The notes under the pieces: model-generated
Seen by the model: the letters and a program-made list of their open reading frames with translations, nothing else
The model's database searches: none
What the model was told of the DNA's origin: nothing
Shown: piece by piece, positions 9,252 through 18,220 of the stretch
Layout: every line of letters begins with the position of its first letter
How positions within the stretch are numbered: position 1 is the first letter of the stretch
Translations under genes and position numbers: made by a program
NCBI GenBank assembly: GCA_036504895.1
Contig: DASXUJ010000008.1
Location: 39,185-103,184, forward strand
From: Syntrophorhabdaceae bacterium
GTDB lineage: Bacteria > Desulfobacterota > Syntrophorhabdia > Syntrophorhabdales > Syntrophorhabdaceae
Direction: 5' to 3'
DNA: 64,000 nucleotides

Positions 9252-9280
9252 TTGCATTATTTTCTTGTTTATATTAGTAT
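9252..9280 (+). promoter_or_regulatory. Candidate promoter of dnaA
   Basis: TTGCAT (9252-9257) and TAGTAT (9275-9280) are separated by 17 bp in an AT-rich stretch 70 bp before the dnaA start. The match to sigma70 consensus is moderate. Confidence 0.4.
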
Positions 9281-9309
9281 TCCACTTAAGCCATTCGGAA
9301 ACCTTTTAG

Positions 9310-9339
9310 TTATCCACATATGTTGAAAATATGTTGAAA
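9310..9339. promoter_or_regulatory. DnaA box plus tandem 11-mer upstream of dnaA
   Basis: TTATCCACA (9310-9318) matches the DnaA-box consensus exactly. It is followed directly by two perfect copies of ATATGTTGAAA (9318-9328, 9329-9339). This is either an autoregulatory site in the dnaA leader or part of oriC with a small AT-rich unwinding segment. Only one perfect box is present, so a full origin is not proven. Confidence 0.65.
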
Positions 9340-9352
9340 ATGATGTACACTA

Positions 9353-10669
9353 ATGGATGATATTATCTCCCAGATAAAACCTAAGATTGCGGGCATAATC
9401 AGCGAGGATAGCTATAGAACGTGGATTGAGCCCATACAATTTTCGGATTACAGGGACGATAAATGTTATGTTTCGGTCCCCAACACCTTCTTCCGTGACT
9501 GGATCGTAGAGAATTTCGAGCCCATCCTCGTGAGCCTGATCAAAGATGTAACCAAAACGGACACGAAGATAGAATATGTCCTGAAGAAGGATACAAAGCC
9601 CGAAGAGGCGCGGGGCGTGGTGGTCAAAAAGCCACCCAAATATAATATCTTTAACCCCCGCTATACTTTCGAGAACTTTGTCGTGGGTGCGAGCAACCAG
9701 TTCGCGAACGCGGCCTGCCTCGCGGTGGCCACGAACCCGGGTAAGACTTACAATCCCCTCTTCATTTATGGGGGAGTGGGTCTCGGGAAAACCCACCTCC
9801 TGAACGCGATCGGAAATTTCCTGCTCACCCACAGCAACATCGGGCCCGAGAGGATCTGTTATATTACGGCGGAGGTTTTTACCAACGAGCTTATTAATTC
9901 GCTCCGATATGAAAAGATGGAAGATTTCAGAAACAGGTTCAGGAGAATGGATATCCTCCTCATAGACGACATACAGTTTATTGCGGGAAAAGAGCGGACC
10001 CAGGCGGAATTTTTCCATACCTTCAACGCCCTCTATGACACGATGAAACAGATCGTGGTAACGAGCGATAAATTTCCCCGGGATATCGAGAATTTCGAGG
10101 AGAGGCTCCGGTCCCGGTTCGAGTGGGGTCTCATCGCGGACATCCAGTCCCTCGATCTGGAGACAAAGGTGGCAATCCTCAATAAAAAGGCGGAGTATGA
10201 AAATGTAGACCTTCCCCTCGACGTCTCCTTTTTCATCGCGTCGAATGTGGATGACAACGTGCGCTCCCTCGAAGGCTCCCTTACCCGCATCGTCGCCTTT
10301 TCTTCTCTCAAGGGGACACCCATCACCATAGAGCTCGCAAAGGACGTGATGGGCCATCTCATAAAGGAAAAGAAAAAGGAGATTACCATCGACCTCATCA
10401 TCGAGCAGGTGGCCTCTTATTTTTCCATCAAGGTATCGGAGCTGAAATCGGAGAGGCGCATCAGATCTCTCATGGTGCCGCGCCAGATCGCGGTTTATCT
10501 CTCGAGGAAGCTTACGGATTCATCCCTGGTAAGCATTGGTGAAAAGTTTGGAGGGAAGGATCACGCAACTGTCCTCCACTCCATAAGAAAAATAGAGGGG
10601 GAAATAAAAATTAAAAAGGAGTTGAAAAACACTGTGGAAAATCTGGAATCGAGGATTAAGCTCACATGA
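9353..10669 (+). CDS. dnaA: Chromosomal replication initiator DnaA
   Basis: DnaA binds the origin, oligomerises with ATP and opens the duplex. The 438-aa protein shows the usual four domains: an N-terminal helicase-loading domain (SYRTWIEPI), a short linker, an AAA+ module with Walker A GGVGLGKTHLL (about 140-150) and Walker B LLIDDIQFI (about 202-210), and a C-terminal DNA-binding domain with DHATVLHSIRKIE near residue 402. The ATG at 9353 has little Shine-Dalgarno sequence. Domain II is short, as in many anaerobes. It is followed by dnaN and gyrB in the classical order, divergent from ileS. Confidence 0.97.
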   Translation: MDDIISQIKPKIAGIISEDSYRTWIEPIQFSDYRDDKCYVSVPNTFFRDWIVENFEPILVSLIKDVTKTDTKIEYVLKKDTKPEEARGVVVKKPPKYNIFNPRYTFENFVVGASNQFANAACLAVATNPGKTYNPLFIYGGVGLGKTHLLNAIGNFLLTHSNIGPERICYITAEVFTNELINSLRYEKMEDFRNRFRRMDILLIDDIQFIAGKERTQAEFFHTFNALYDTMKQIVVTSDKFPRDIENFEERLRSRFEWGLIADIQSLDLETKVAILNKKAEYENVDLPLDVSFFIASNVDDNVRSLEGSLTRIVAFSSLKGTPITIELAKDVMGHLIKEKKKEITIDLIIEQVASYFSIKVSELKSERRIRSLMVPRQIAVYLSRKLTDSSLVSIGEKFGGKDHATVLHSIRKIEGEIKIKKELKNTVENLESRIKLT

Positions 10670-10743
10670 GACTCCACGGCTTCCACATTCCTTCAGCCCT
10701 TTTTGCTTTTCCTATCGTTTTGAAATTACTGGCGGCCGGCAGC

Positions 10744-10752
10744 TTTTCCACA
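10744..10752. promoter_or_regulatory. Near-consensus DnaA box between dnaA and dnaN
   Basis: TTTTCCACA differs from the TTATNCACA consensus at one position. It lies 35 bp before the dnaN start, in the 117-bp dnaA-dnaN gap where many bacteria carry origin boxes. Confidence 0.4.
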
Positions 10753-10786
10753 AGTTAACACTACTTATTATGATGACGAGGTATTT

Positions 10787-11875
10787 ATGAATATAAATAT
10801 AGATAAAAGCCTTATTTCAGCTCCTATATCAAAGTTGGTAGGAATAACGGAAAAAAGGTCTCTCATGCCCATATTGTCAAATGTACTGATTGCCTTTGGC
10901 AGAGAAGGAACAATCATATATTCGACAGACCTTGAATTGAGCGCCATAAGCCGGGTCGATTTCAAAACCGAGGAAGATCGTAAGATCGTGGTCCATGGCA
11001 GAAAGTTTCTCGATATTCTCAAGGAGATGGAGAGCGGCGAGGTGAATCTCCAGATAAAGGAGAATACCCTCACCATAAAGCAGAAACAGACGGAGATCGT
11101 GCTGAGTCTTCAGGACCCCGAGGAATTTCCGGAGGTAAAGGAGATAGAGGGATATGAAGAGTTCTTCATCAACGGTAGACTCCTCCAGGACATCACCGAC
11201 CGGGTGAGCTTCGCCATATCGAACGACGAGACCCGCTACGTGCTTACGGGCATGCACCTGAAGGGCATGGAGGGAAAGGTCGTCGTGGTGGGCACGGACG
11301 GGTTCAGGATGGCCCTCTACCAGAAAGAGATCGAGAACATCAAGGGTTTCAAGGGAATCACCATCCCCAAGAGGTCCGTGACGGAGATAGAGCGGATTAT
11401 AGGGGACGACGAAAAAGTCAAGCTGAGCATCGACGAGAAGCACATACAGTTTTCCACGGAAAAGGTAACGGTGGTATCGAGGATCATTGAGGGAAACTTC
11501 CCTGATTATGACAACGTGATCCCCCAGCAGAGCGAAAATGTTGCCGGTCTCGACAAGGAGCATTTTCTGCGTGGTTTGCGGAGGGTATCGGCGATCATGG
11601 GAAGGTCCGAGCCGGTGAAGATCAACTTGTCCCCTGGACAGATGGAGATCGAGGCGGAATCGGATATAGGGCACGCGAAGGAAGCCTTGCAGATTTCATA
11701 CGAGGGCGAGACTATAAGCATGAATTTCAACGTGAGGTTCCTGCTCGATATCGTATCTCATATCGACGGGGAGCGCATGGTAGTAAAAGTGCCTCCCACC
11801 TACGGCGCGGTCCTTTTTGAAGAAGAAGGAAGCACCGAGTACTACAAAAACATCGTAATGCCGATCAGAGTCTAA
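10787..11875 (+). CDS. dnaN: DNA polymerase III beta subunit (sliding clamp)
   Basis: This is the ring-shaped processivity clamp that tethers polymerase III to DNA. The length of 362 aa is typical. It shows the three repeated clamp domains, with the characteristic LMPILSNVLI near residue 27, GTDGFRMALY in the second domain and the ending YKNIVMPIRV, close to the usual MPMR terminus. The ATG at 10787 follows GAGGTATTT. It lies between dnaA and gyrB, 13 bp from the latter, and all three are probably co-transcribed or share origin-linked control. Confidence 0.96.
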   Translation: MNINIDKSLISAPISKLVGITEKRSLMPILSNVLIAFGREGTIIYSTDLELSAISRVDFKTEEDRKIVVHGRKFLDILKEMESGEVNLQIKENTLTIKQKQTEIVLSLQDPEEFPEVKEIEGYEEFFINGRLLQDITDRVSFAISNDETRYVLTGMHLKGMEGKVVVVGTDGFRMALYQKEIENIKGFKGITIPKRSVTEIERIIGDDEKVKLSIDEKHIQFSTEKVTVVSRIIEGNFPDYDNVIPQQSENVAGLDKEHFLRGLRRVSAIMGRSEPVKINLSPGQMEIEAESDIGHAKEALQISYEGETISMNFNVRFLLDIVSHIDGERMVVKVPPTYGAVLFEEEGSTEYYKNIVMPIRV

Positions 11876-11888
11876 AAGGGATTAAGAA

Positions 11889-14255
11889 ATGAGAGAATAC
11901 GGAGCAGAGAGTATTAAAATACTGGGGGGTCTTGACGCGGTCAGGAAAGTACCTTCCATGTATATTGGAAATACAGGCGTGGAAGGCCTTCACCACTTGG
12001 TCTACGAGCTCGTGGACAATAGTGTGGACGAGGCCCTGGAAGGCTATTGCAACAAAATTCAGATCACCATTCATCGCGACAACAGCGTCACCTGCGAGGA
12101 TAACGGGAGAGGCATCCCTGTTGCCATGCATGCGGAGGAGAAGATGCCCGCCCTCGAAGTGGTGCTTACCAAACTCCACGCGGGAGGAAAGTTCGATAAG
12201 GATACCTACCGGTATTCGGCCGGCCTCCACGGCGTAGGGCTCTCCGTGGTGAATGCCCTGTCCGAATATCTGGAAGTGGAAGTGCGCAGGGACGGCAAGG
12301 TCTATTTCCAGAGGTACGAAGGCGGCGCCAAGATCACCGAGCTCAAGGTGATCGGAGATACGGAGAAAACAGGGACGAAGGTAAAATTCAAGGCCGACGG
12401 GACCCTTTTCGAGACCGAAGAGATCATGTATGACATTATCGCCCACAGGATGAGGGAGATATCCTTCCTCAATAACGGCATCCATATCATCGTGTCGGAC
12501 GAGAGAAAAGGGAAGCGTCAGGAGTTCAGGCATGAAGGCGGCGTCAAGGCCTTTGTAAAGTTTCTCAATACGAATAAGACCGTGCTCTTCGAAGAGCCTG
12601 TCTATATCATCACCGAGCGCAGCCCCCTCGATTTCATCCAGGTGGCGATCCAGTATAACGACGGCTACAATGAGAACGTCTACAGCTTCGTCAATAATGT
12701 CCATACCCAGGAGGGAGGCACCCATGTCGCCGGCTTCAGGGGCGCCCTTACCCGGAGCATCAATAATTTCATCCAGACAAACCCTTCCATAAAAAATAAG
12801 GAGAATGTCTCGGGAGACGATATTAAAGAAGGGATGACCACGGTCATCAGCTGTAAGGTGGCAAACCCCCAGTTCGAAGGGCAGACCAAGACGAAGCTCG
12901 GAAACAGCGAGATCAAAGGCGTCATGGAATCGGTCCTCAACGAGCAGTTGAGTGAATATTTCGAGCTCCACGAGGACATCGCCAAGATCATCATCAATAA
13001 GGCCATGGAGGCGAAAAAGGCAAGGGAAGCCGCAAAGAAGGCAAAAGAGCTCGTGAAGAGCAAGAGCCTCCTCGAGAGCGGAATACTTCCCGGCAAACTC
13101 GCCGACTGCCAGGAGAGCGAGCCTCACCTCTGCGAGATATACATCGTGGAGGGCGACTCGGCGGGTGGCTCGGCAAAACAGGGCAGGGACAGGAAGACCC
13201 AGGCCATCCTGCCTCTTCGGGGCAAGATCCTCAATGTGGAAAAATCGAGACAGGAGAAGGTGCTCAGCAACCTTGAGATAAAAGCCATCTACCTCGCCCT
13301 CGGCATCAATACGGAGACCATCGAAAAGCTGAGATACCACAAAGTAATCATCATGACCGATGCGGACGTGGACGGCTCCCATATACGGACCCTGCTGCTC
13401 ACCCTTTTCTACAGAAAGATGCCCGACCTTCTCATGAACGGCTACGTCTATATCGCCCAGCCGCCCCTTTATAAGCTGAAATACGGGTCGAAAGAGATCT
13501 ATGCCAAGGACGAAGACGATTTCGAGCGCCACGTCATGGCCCGGGGCATGGACAAGATAGACTGTTATCTGAACGGCACAAAAATAGAAGGGGAAGACCT
13601 CAGGAGCGCGATCGAGAAGATCAGGGTTGTGGAGCGCTTCGCGAGGGATATGACCATCATGGGCACGGCGAACAGGAAAATCATACTCGGTCTCCTTACC
13701 GCGGACATCTCCCGCAGGGAAGACCTGGAAGATTCTTATAAGCTCAATATCGTAAAAGAATATGTGGAGCAGCAGGGATACGGGGCCGCACTCTCGAAGG
13801 ACCCGGAGAACAACCTCTGGTCCCTTATCGTGACGGACCCTTCGGCAAAAGTACCTACCGAGATAAAGATAGATTACGAGATGTGCTCCGAAGGAGATTA
13901 TCTCGCCGCCTTCAAGGCGTACAAACAGGTCCTTTCTTTCTACGAAGGCGAGGTGCGGGTCGCAAACGGAAATAACGAGACCTTTTTTCATAACGGGGAA
14001 GGTTTCATCAACCATATCAATGTGGTGGGAAAAGAAGGGATGAATATCCAGAGATATAAAGGTCTCGGAGAGATGAACCCCGAGCAGCTCTGGACGACCA
14101 CCATGGACCCGGAAAAAAGGACCCTTCTCAGGGTCTCGATAGAAGACGCGGTCGAGGCCGATCAGATGTTCACGGTGCTCATGGGCAGCAACATAGAGAC
14201 GAGAAGACTCTTTATCGAAGAGAATGCCCTGAATGTGAGAAACCTCGATATATGA
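11889..14255 (+). CDS. gyrB: DNA gyrase subunit B
   Basis: This is the ATPase subunit of the A2B2 type II topoisomerase that introduces negative supercoils. The 788-aa protein has the GHKL ATPase domain (ELVDNSVDEALEG near residue 38, GVGLSVVNALS), the transducer region, the TOPRIM domain (EGDSAGGSAKQGRD near 420 and DADVDGSHIRTLLL near 497) and the C-terminal QRYKGLGEMNPEQLW motif. QRYKGLGEMN with the EGDSAGGSA form supports gyrase rather than ParE. Its TGA overlaps the coaE start codon. gyrA is not in this window. Confidence 0.96.
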   Translation: MREYGAESIKILGGLDAVRKVPSMYIGNTGVEGLHHLVYELVDNSVDEALEGYCNKIQITIHRDNSVTCEDNGRGIPVAMHAEEKMPALEVVLTKLHAGGKFDKDTYRYSAGLHGVGLSVVNALSEYLEVEVRRDGKVYFQRYEGGAKITELKVIGDTEKTGTKVKFKADGTLFETEEIMYDIIAHRMREISFLNNGIHIIVSDERKGKRQEFRHEGGVKAFVKFLNTNKTVLFEEPVYIITERSPLDFIQVAIQYNDGYNENVYSFVNNVHTQEGGTHVAGFRGALTRSINNFIQTNPSIKNKENVSGDDIKEGMTTVISCKVANPQFEGQTKTKLGNSEIKGVMESVLNEQLSEYFELHEDIAKIIINKAMEAKKAREAAKKAKELVKSKSLLESGILPGKLADCQESEPHLCEIYIVEGDSAGGSAKQGRDRKTQAILPLRGKILNVEKSRQEKVLSNLEIKAIYLALGINTETIEKLRYHKVIIMTDADVDGSHIRTLLLTLFYRKMPDLLMNGYVYIAQPPLYKLKYGSKEIYAKDEDDFERHVMARGMDKIDCYLNGTKIEGEDLRSAIEKIRVVERFARDMTIMGTANRKIILGLLTADISRREDLEDSYKLNIVKEYVEQQGYGAALSKDPENNLWSLIVTDPSAKVPTEIKIDYEMCSEGDYLAAFKAYKQVLSFYEGEVRVANGNNETFFHNGEGFINHINVVGKEGMNIQRYKGLGEMNPEQLWTTTMDPEKRTLLRVSIEDAVEADQMFTVLMGSNIETRRLFIEENALNVRNLDI

Positions 14256-14872
14256 TCACCATAGGGGTGACGGGCATAATCGGGAGCGGAAAAACGACCG
14301 TCTCGACGATGCTTAATAAGGCCGGCTATACCGTAGTTGATCTCGACAATCTTGCAAAAGAAGTCTCGGACAGCGCTCAGGTAATAGACGATATTATAAA
14401 GAATTTCGGAAAGCAGTATATAAAGGACGATATGACGGTTGACGCCGGGGCCTTGAGGGCCTTAGTTTTTAAAGATAAGGAACACCTCAAAATACTTGAG
14501 CAAATTGTGCATCCTCGGCTCGTGGCGGAGATGGAAAAACGGATCGCCCTCGAGAGGCAAAAGGGAGCGAAAGCCGTAATCATCGACGGCCCCCTGATTT
14601 TCGAAAAAGGTCTCAACAAAGAACTCGACAAGACGATCGTCGTATCCGCACAGATGAATATCATAAAAGAAAGGCTTGTGAGAAGGGGAATGGAAAAAGA
14701 AGATGTGGAAAGACGGATTGCCAATCAGATTCCCCTGGAAGAAAAAGAAAGGCTGGCAGATTACGTGGTGAGGAACAACGGAAGCGAAGAAGATCTTAGA
14801 AAAGAGCTGGAAATCCTCTTGGAAAAGATAAAAACATGGGAGGTAGAGGATACATGCATCTTAATGAATTAA
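14252..14872 (+). CDS. coaE: Dephospho-CoA kinase
   Basis: It catalyses the last step of coenzyme A synthesis, phosphorylating the 3'-hydroxyl of dephospho-CoA. The 206-aa protein has the P-loop GIIGSGKTT (residues 8-16), the DLDNLAKEV segment used for substrate binding, HPRLVAEM, and the conserved [11 protein letters not shown] motif. Its ATG overlaps the gyrB stop codon (ATGA) and its 3' end overlaps rho, so expression is coupled to both neighbours. The length is normal for bacterial single-domain enzymes. Confidence 0.94.
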   Translation: MITIGVTGIIGSGKTTVSTMLNKAGYTVVDLDNLAKEVSDSAQVIDDIIKNFGKQYIKDDMTVDAGALRALVFKDKEHLKILEQIVHPRLVAEMEKRIALERQKGAKAVIIDGPLIFEKGLNKELDKTIVVSAQMNIIKERLVRRGMEKEDVERRIANQIPLEEKERLADYVVRNNGSEEDLRKELEILLEKIKTWEVEDTCILMN

Positions 14873-16107
14873 AGAAAAAAAGGATCGGGGAACTGACCCA
14901 TATGGCGAAGGAGATGAATATAGATAACGCCGCCGGTTTGAGAAAACAGGAGCTTATCTTCGCCATACTCCAGGCCTTTGTGGATAAAAACGAATCCGTA
15001 TATGGGGAAGGGGTCCTGGAGGTGCTTCAGGAAGGCTTCGGCTTCCTCAGGTCCACCGATTCGAATTACCTCCCCGGCCCTGACGACATCTATATCTCGC
15101 CTTCCCAGATAAAGAGATTCGGCTTAAGGACGGGAGACACCACATCCGGGCAGATCCGCCCTCCCAAGGATAACGAAAAATATTTCGCCCTCCTCAAGGT
15201 GGAGACGATAAATTTCGACGACCCGAGCGTGGCGAAGGACAAGATCATATTCGACAACCTGACCCCCATCTATCCGAACGAGAGGCTGAAGCTGGAGACG
15301 GTCACCGACAACCTCTCCACAAGGGTAATGGACCTCTTCACCCCCATCGGCAAAGGACAGAGGGGACTCATCGTCGCCCCCCCCAGAACGGGCAAGACCA
15401 TGCTCCTCCAGCACATCGCGAACAGCATCACGAAGAACCATAAAGAGGTCCACCTTATCGTGCTGCTCATCGATGAAAGGCCCGAGGAAGTCACGGACAT
15501 GATACGCTCGGTGAACGGAGAGGTAATAAGCTCTACCTTCGACGAGCCTGCCACGAGACACGTCCAGGTCGCGGAGATCGTGATCGAGAAGGCGAAGAGG
15601 CTCGTGGAGCACAAGAGAGACGTGGTTATCCTCCTCGACAGCATCACGAGACTCGCGAGGGCGTACAATACGGTGGTCCCTTCCAGCGGAAAGATACTCT
15701 CCGGCGGCATCGACGCCTCGGCCATGCAGAAGCCGAGAAGGTTCTTCGGCGCAGCCAAGAACATCGAGGAGGGGGGCAGCCTCACCATCGTGGCCACGGC
15801 GCTCATCGACACGGGAAGCAGGATGGATGAGGTCATTTTTGAAGAGTTCAAGGGCACGGGCAACATGGAGATCTACCTCGACCGGAAGCTCGCGGAAAAG
15901 AGGGTCTTCCCGGCCATCGATATAAACAAATCAGGGACCAGAAAAGAGGAGCTCCTCCTCGAAAACGGGGACCTGTCGAGAATTTGGCTTTTAAGAAAGG
16001 TGCTCCAGCCTATGAATCAGGTGGAGGCTATGGAGTTCCTCCTCGAGAAGCTTACAGATGTCGATTCAAATAAAGATTTTCTCTATTCAATGAGCAAAGG
16101 AGGCTAA
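14854..16107 (+). CDS. rho: Transcription termination factor Rho
   Basis: This hexameric RNA-dependent helicase ends factor-dependent transcription. The start is set at 14854 ([14 protein letters not shown]) because GGGAGG lies about ten bases upstream and the Rho N-terminal domain begins there; a GTG/ATG further up at 14836 adds only six residues. The 417-aa protein contains the N-terminal helix bundle, the cold-shock-like RNA-binding domain (EGFGFLRS), Walker A PPRTGKTM near residue 177 and the Walker B/Q-loop region [16 protein letters not shown]. It overlaps coaE by 19 bp and is followed one base later by rpmE. Confidence 0.96.
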   Translation: MHLNELKKKRIGELTHMAKEMNIDNAAGLRKQELIFAILQAFVDKNESVYGEGVLEVLQEGFGFLRSTDSNYLPGPDDIYISPSQIKRFGLRTGDTTSGQIRPPKDNEKYFALLKVETINFDDPSVAKDKIIFDNLTPIYPNERLKLETVTDNLSTRVMDLFTPIGKGQRGLIVAPPRTGKTMLLQHIANSITKNHKEVHLIVLLIDERPEEVTDMIRSVNGEVISSTFDEPATRHVQVAEIVIEKAKRLVEHKRDVVILLDSITRLARAYNTVVPSSGKILSGGIDASAMQKPRRFFGAAKNIEEGGSLTIVATALIDTGSRMDEVIFEEFKGTGNMEIYLDRKLAEKRVFPAIDINKSGTRKEELLLENGDLSRIWLLRKVLQPMNQVEAMEFLLEKLTDVDSNKDFLYSMSKGG

Positions 16108-16108
16108 C

Positions 16109-16318
16109 ATGAAAAAAGGAATACATCCGGAGCTGAAAACCGCGGCCGTGAAATGCGCGTGCGGGCACACGTTCGAGACCCTTTCGGTGAAAGAAAAGAT
16201 CACGGTCGAAATCTGCGCCAAGTGCCACCCCATCTTCACGGGCAAGGAAAAGAGGATCGATTCAGCCGGGCAGGTAGAAAAATTCGAGAGAAGGTACGGT
16301 AAGAAAACAGAAAAGTAA
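16109..16318 (+). CDS. rpmE: Ribosomal protein L31
   Basis: This is a 69-aa large-subunit ribosomal protein with MKKGIHPEL at the N-terminus. It is the zinc-binding form: CAC near residue 17 and CAKCHP near residue 37 supply the four-cysteine site. It starts one base after the rho stop with a good AGGAGG upstream, and its TAA overlaps the prfA start. rho-rpmE-prfA-prmC is a recurring order in many bacteria. Confidence 0.96.
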   Translation: MKKGIHPELKTAAVKCACGHTFETLSVKEKITVEICAKCHPIFTGKEKRIDSAGQVEKFERRYGKKTEK

Positions 16319-17382
16319 TGTTCGAAAGACTGGAAGAGACGGAGAAGCGGTACCGGGAGATCGAAGCGGAGATGTCCCTGCCCGAATCCATGGCCAACAT
16401 GGAAGTATATAAAAAGCTGGCCAAGGAGCGGACGGAGATCAAAGAGGTCGTCGACCTCTTCAGGGAATGGAAGAAACGGAAGGAAGACGCCGAGAATTGC
16501 GCCGAGATGGTGAGCACCGAGACTGACGAGGAGCTTAAACAGATGGCGCGAGACGAAGCGGCCCTCCTGGACAAGGAGAGGGAGACCTATGAAAACCTTC
16601 TCACCGAAAGGCTGCTCAGAAAGCACGAGTCTACCTCCAGGAGCATGTTCCTCGAAATCAGGGCGGGTACGGGCGGAGGAGAGGCAGCGCTCTTCGCGCG
16701 GGAGCTCCTCACCATGTACCTCAGGTATGCGGAAAAGATGCGCTGGAAGACCGAGCTTATGGAAGCGTCCATTTCGGACCTTGGGGGCCTCAAAGAGGCC
16801 ATACTCCTGGTGGAGAACAAGGACGCCTTCGGTATGCTCAAGTATGAGAGCGGCGTCCACAGGGTCCAGAGGGTGCCCCTGACCGAAGCACAGGGGCGGA
16901 TCCACACGTCCACCGTGACCGTCGCGGTACTCCCGGAGCCCGAGGAGCTCGAGCTCGACATCAGCCCCGACGAAATGCGTATCGATGTCTTCCGGTCGAG
17001 CGGCCCCGGAGGTCAGCACGTGAATACCACCGACTCCGCCGTCAGAATTACCCATATCCCCACGGGCCTCGTGGTCACCTGCCAGGACGAAAAATCCCAG
17101 CATAAAAATAAGGCCAAGGCGATACGGGTGCTCCGGGCACGCCTGAAAGAGAAGATGGAGGGCGAGAAGGAGCAGGAGATCTCTGAAGAGCGGCGAAAAC
17201 AGGTGGGCACCGGCGACAGGAGCGAGCGCATACGTACCTACAATTTCCCCCAGGGAAGGGTAACCGATCACAGGATCGGCCTCACCCTTTATAAGCTCCA
17301 GGATGTATTGGACGGGAACCTCGACGCCATCATTACCCCCTTGTCCGCCCACTTTCGTTCCGAAACCATCAAAAACGGGTAG
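16318..17382 (+). CDS. prfA: Peptide chain release factor 1
   Basis: It recognises UAA and UAG stop codons and triggers peptide release. The 354-aa protein carries the universal GGQ motif within [17 protein letters not shown] (GGQ near residue 230), whose glutamine is methylated by PrmC. The codon-recognition region precedes it with FRSGAGG-like and REPGAGG-like equivalents ([15 protein letters not shown]). Position and family context support RF1 rather than RF2, and no internal frameshift site is present. It shares an A with the rpmE stop (TAATG) and is followed immediately by prmC. Confidence 0.95.
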   Translation: MFERLEETEKRYREIEAEMSLPESMANMEVYKKLAKERTEIKEVVDLFREWKKRKEDAENCAEMVSTETDEELKQMARDEAALLDKERETYENLLTERLLRKHESTSRSMFLEIRAGTGGGEAALFARELLTMYLRYAEKMRWKTELMEASISDLGGLKEAILLVENKDAFGMLKYESGVHRVQRVPLTEAQGRIHTSTVTVAVLPEPEELELDISPDEMRIDVFRSSGPGGQHVNTTDSAVRITHIPTGLVVTCQDEKSQHKNKAKAIRVLRARLKEKMEGEKEQEISEERRKQVGTGDRSERIRTYNFPQGRVTDHRIGLTLYKLQDVLDGNLDAIITPLSAHFRSETIKNG

Positions 17383-17389
17383 AGAACCC

Positions 17390-18220
17390 TTGCGGATCAG
17401 AGACCTCATGACAAAAGGTGGGGAATTGACCGGACTTGAGAAGGTAGCCATAATCTCCCGGGTCCTTTCCCTTCGCAGTGAAGCGGTGCTGGCCCATCCG
17501 GACAGAGAGATGGGCGAGTCCGCGGCCCGCCGCATCAAAGACCTCTTCGCCCAAAGGGAGACGGGGAAGCCCCTCGCCTACATTACGGGAGAAAAGGAAT
17601 TCTTCTCCCATCCCTTTGCCGTTGACGGAAACGTCCTTATCCCGCGACCCGACACGGAGGTGCTCGTGGAAGAGGCCCTCTCAATTCTCGGGGGCCGCCC
17701 GCTGATGCGATCTGTCGTGGACATGGGCACCGGCTCGGGCATTATCGGGAATACGGTAGCAAGGAAATCGGGACGCTCTGTGCTCTGCGTCGATGTCTCT
17801 ACGCCGGCGTTGTCGGTGGCGCAAAAAAACGGAAGAGACCCCGCGGTCTCGGGACGCCTGACCTTTCTGTGCTCCGACCTCTTCTACGCGGTCAAGAAAG
17901 GAGCGAGATTCGACATGGTCCTTGCCAACCTTCCCTATGTGCCGGAGGGTGAATGGGAAGATCTCATGAAGGACGTAAAAGAGTTCGAGCCTGCCCTCGC
18001 GCTCCTCGGAGGGGCCGACGGTCTCGACGTCTACCGGAGTTTTGTTCGCGCCCTGCCCGATCACATGGAAGAAGGGGGATATGTGCTCTGTGAGATAGGG
18101 TCCGCAAGACAGGCGGACATGCTGGGAGAGCTCCTCGCGTCCGTCGGGTGTATGGTGACGAAGAAGAAAGACCTTGCAGGCAAGGAAAGGGTGGTCATAG
18201 GAAAATGGATAAATTCGTAA
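17390..18220 (+). CDS. prmC: Release factor glutamine N5-methyltransferase
   Basis: It methylates the GGQ glutamine of release factors, here probably the product of the adjacent prfA. I place the start at TTG 17390 (product M/LRIRDLM) because family members begin with such a helix; ATG 17408 is the alternative. The N-terminal helical domain is followed by IPRPDTEVLVEEAL and a Rossmann methyltransferase domain with VDMGTGSGIIG (SAM site). The catalytic motif reads NLPY instead of the usual NPPY, near residue 183, a variant seen in some homologues. The gene overlaps murA by 16 bp. Confidence 0.9.
   Translation: MRIRDLMTKGGELTGLEKVAIISRVLSLRSEAVLAHPDREMGESAARRIKDLFAQRETGKPLAYITGEKEFFSHPFAVDGNVLIPRPDTEVLVEEALSILGGRPLMRSVVDMGTGSGIIGNTVARKSGRSVLCVDVSTPALSVAQKNGRDPAVSGRLTFLCSDLFYAVKKGARFDMVLANLPYVPEGEWEDLMKDVKEFEPALALLGGADGLDVYRSFVRALPDHMEEGGYVLCEIGSARQADMLGELLASVGCMVTKKKDLAGKERVVIGKWINS

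Larger units (their letters stand above)
8802..9352. other. ileS-dnaA divergent intergenic region, probable origin-proximal region
   Basis: It contains a ~190-bp multi-hairpin element (8925-9117), a candidate dnaA promoter, a consensus DnaA box and a tandem AT-rich 11-mer just before dnaA. Genes point away from here on both sides, as expected near a replication origin. Confidence 0.65.

Noticed and set aside
11865..14015. 716-codon minus-strand frame opposite gyrB
   Set aside because: Shadow of gyrB with no family resemblance or ribosome site.
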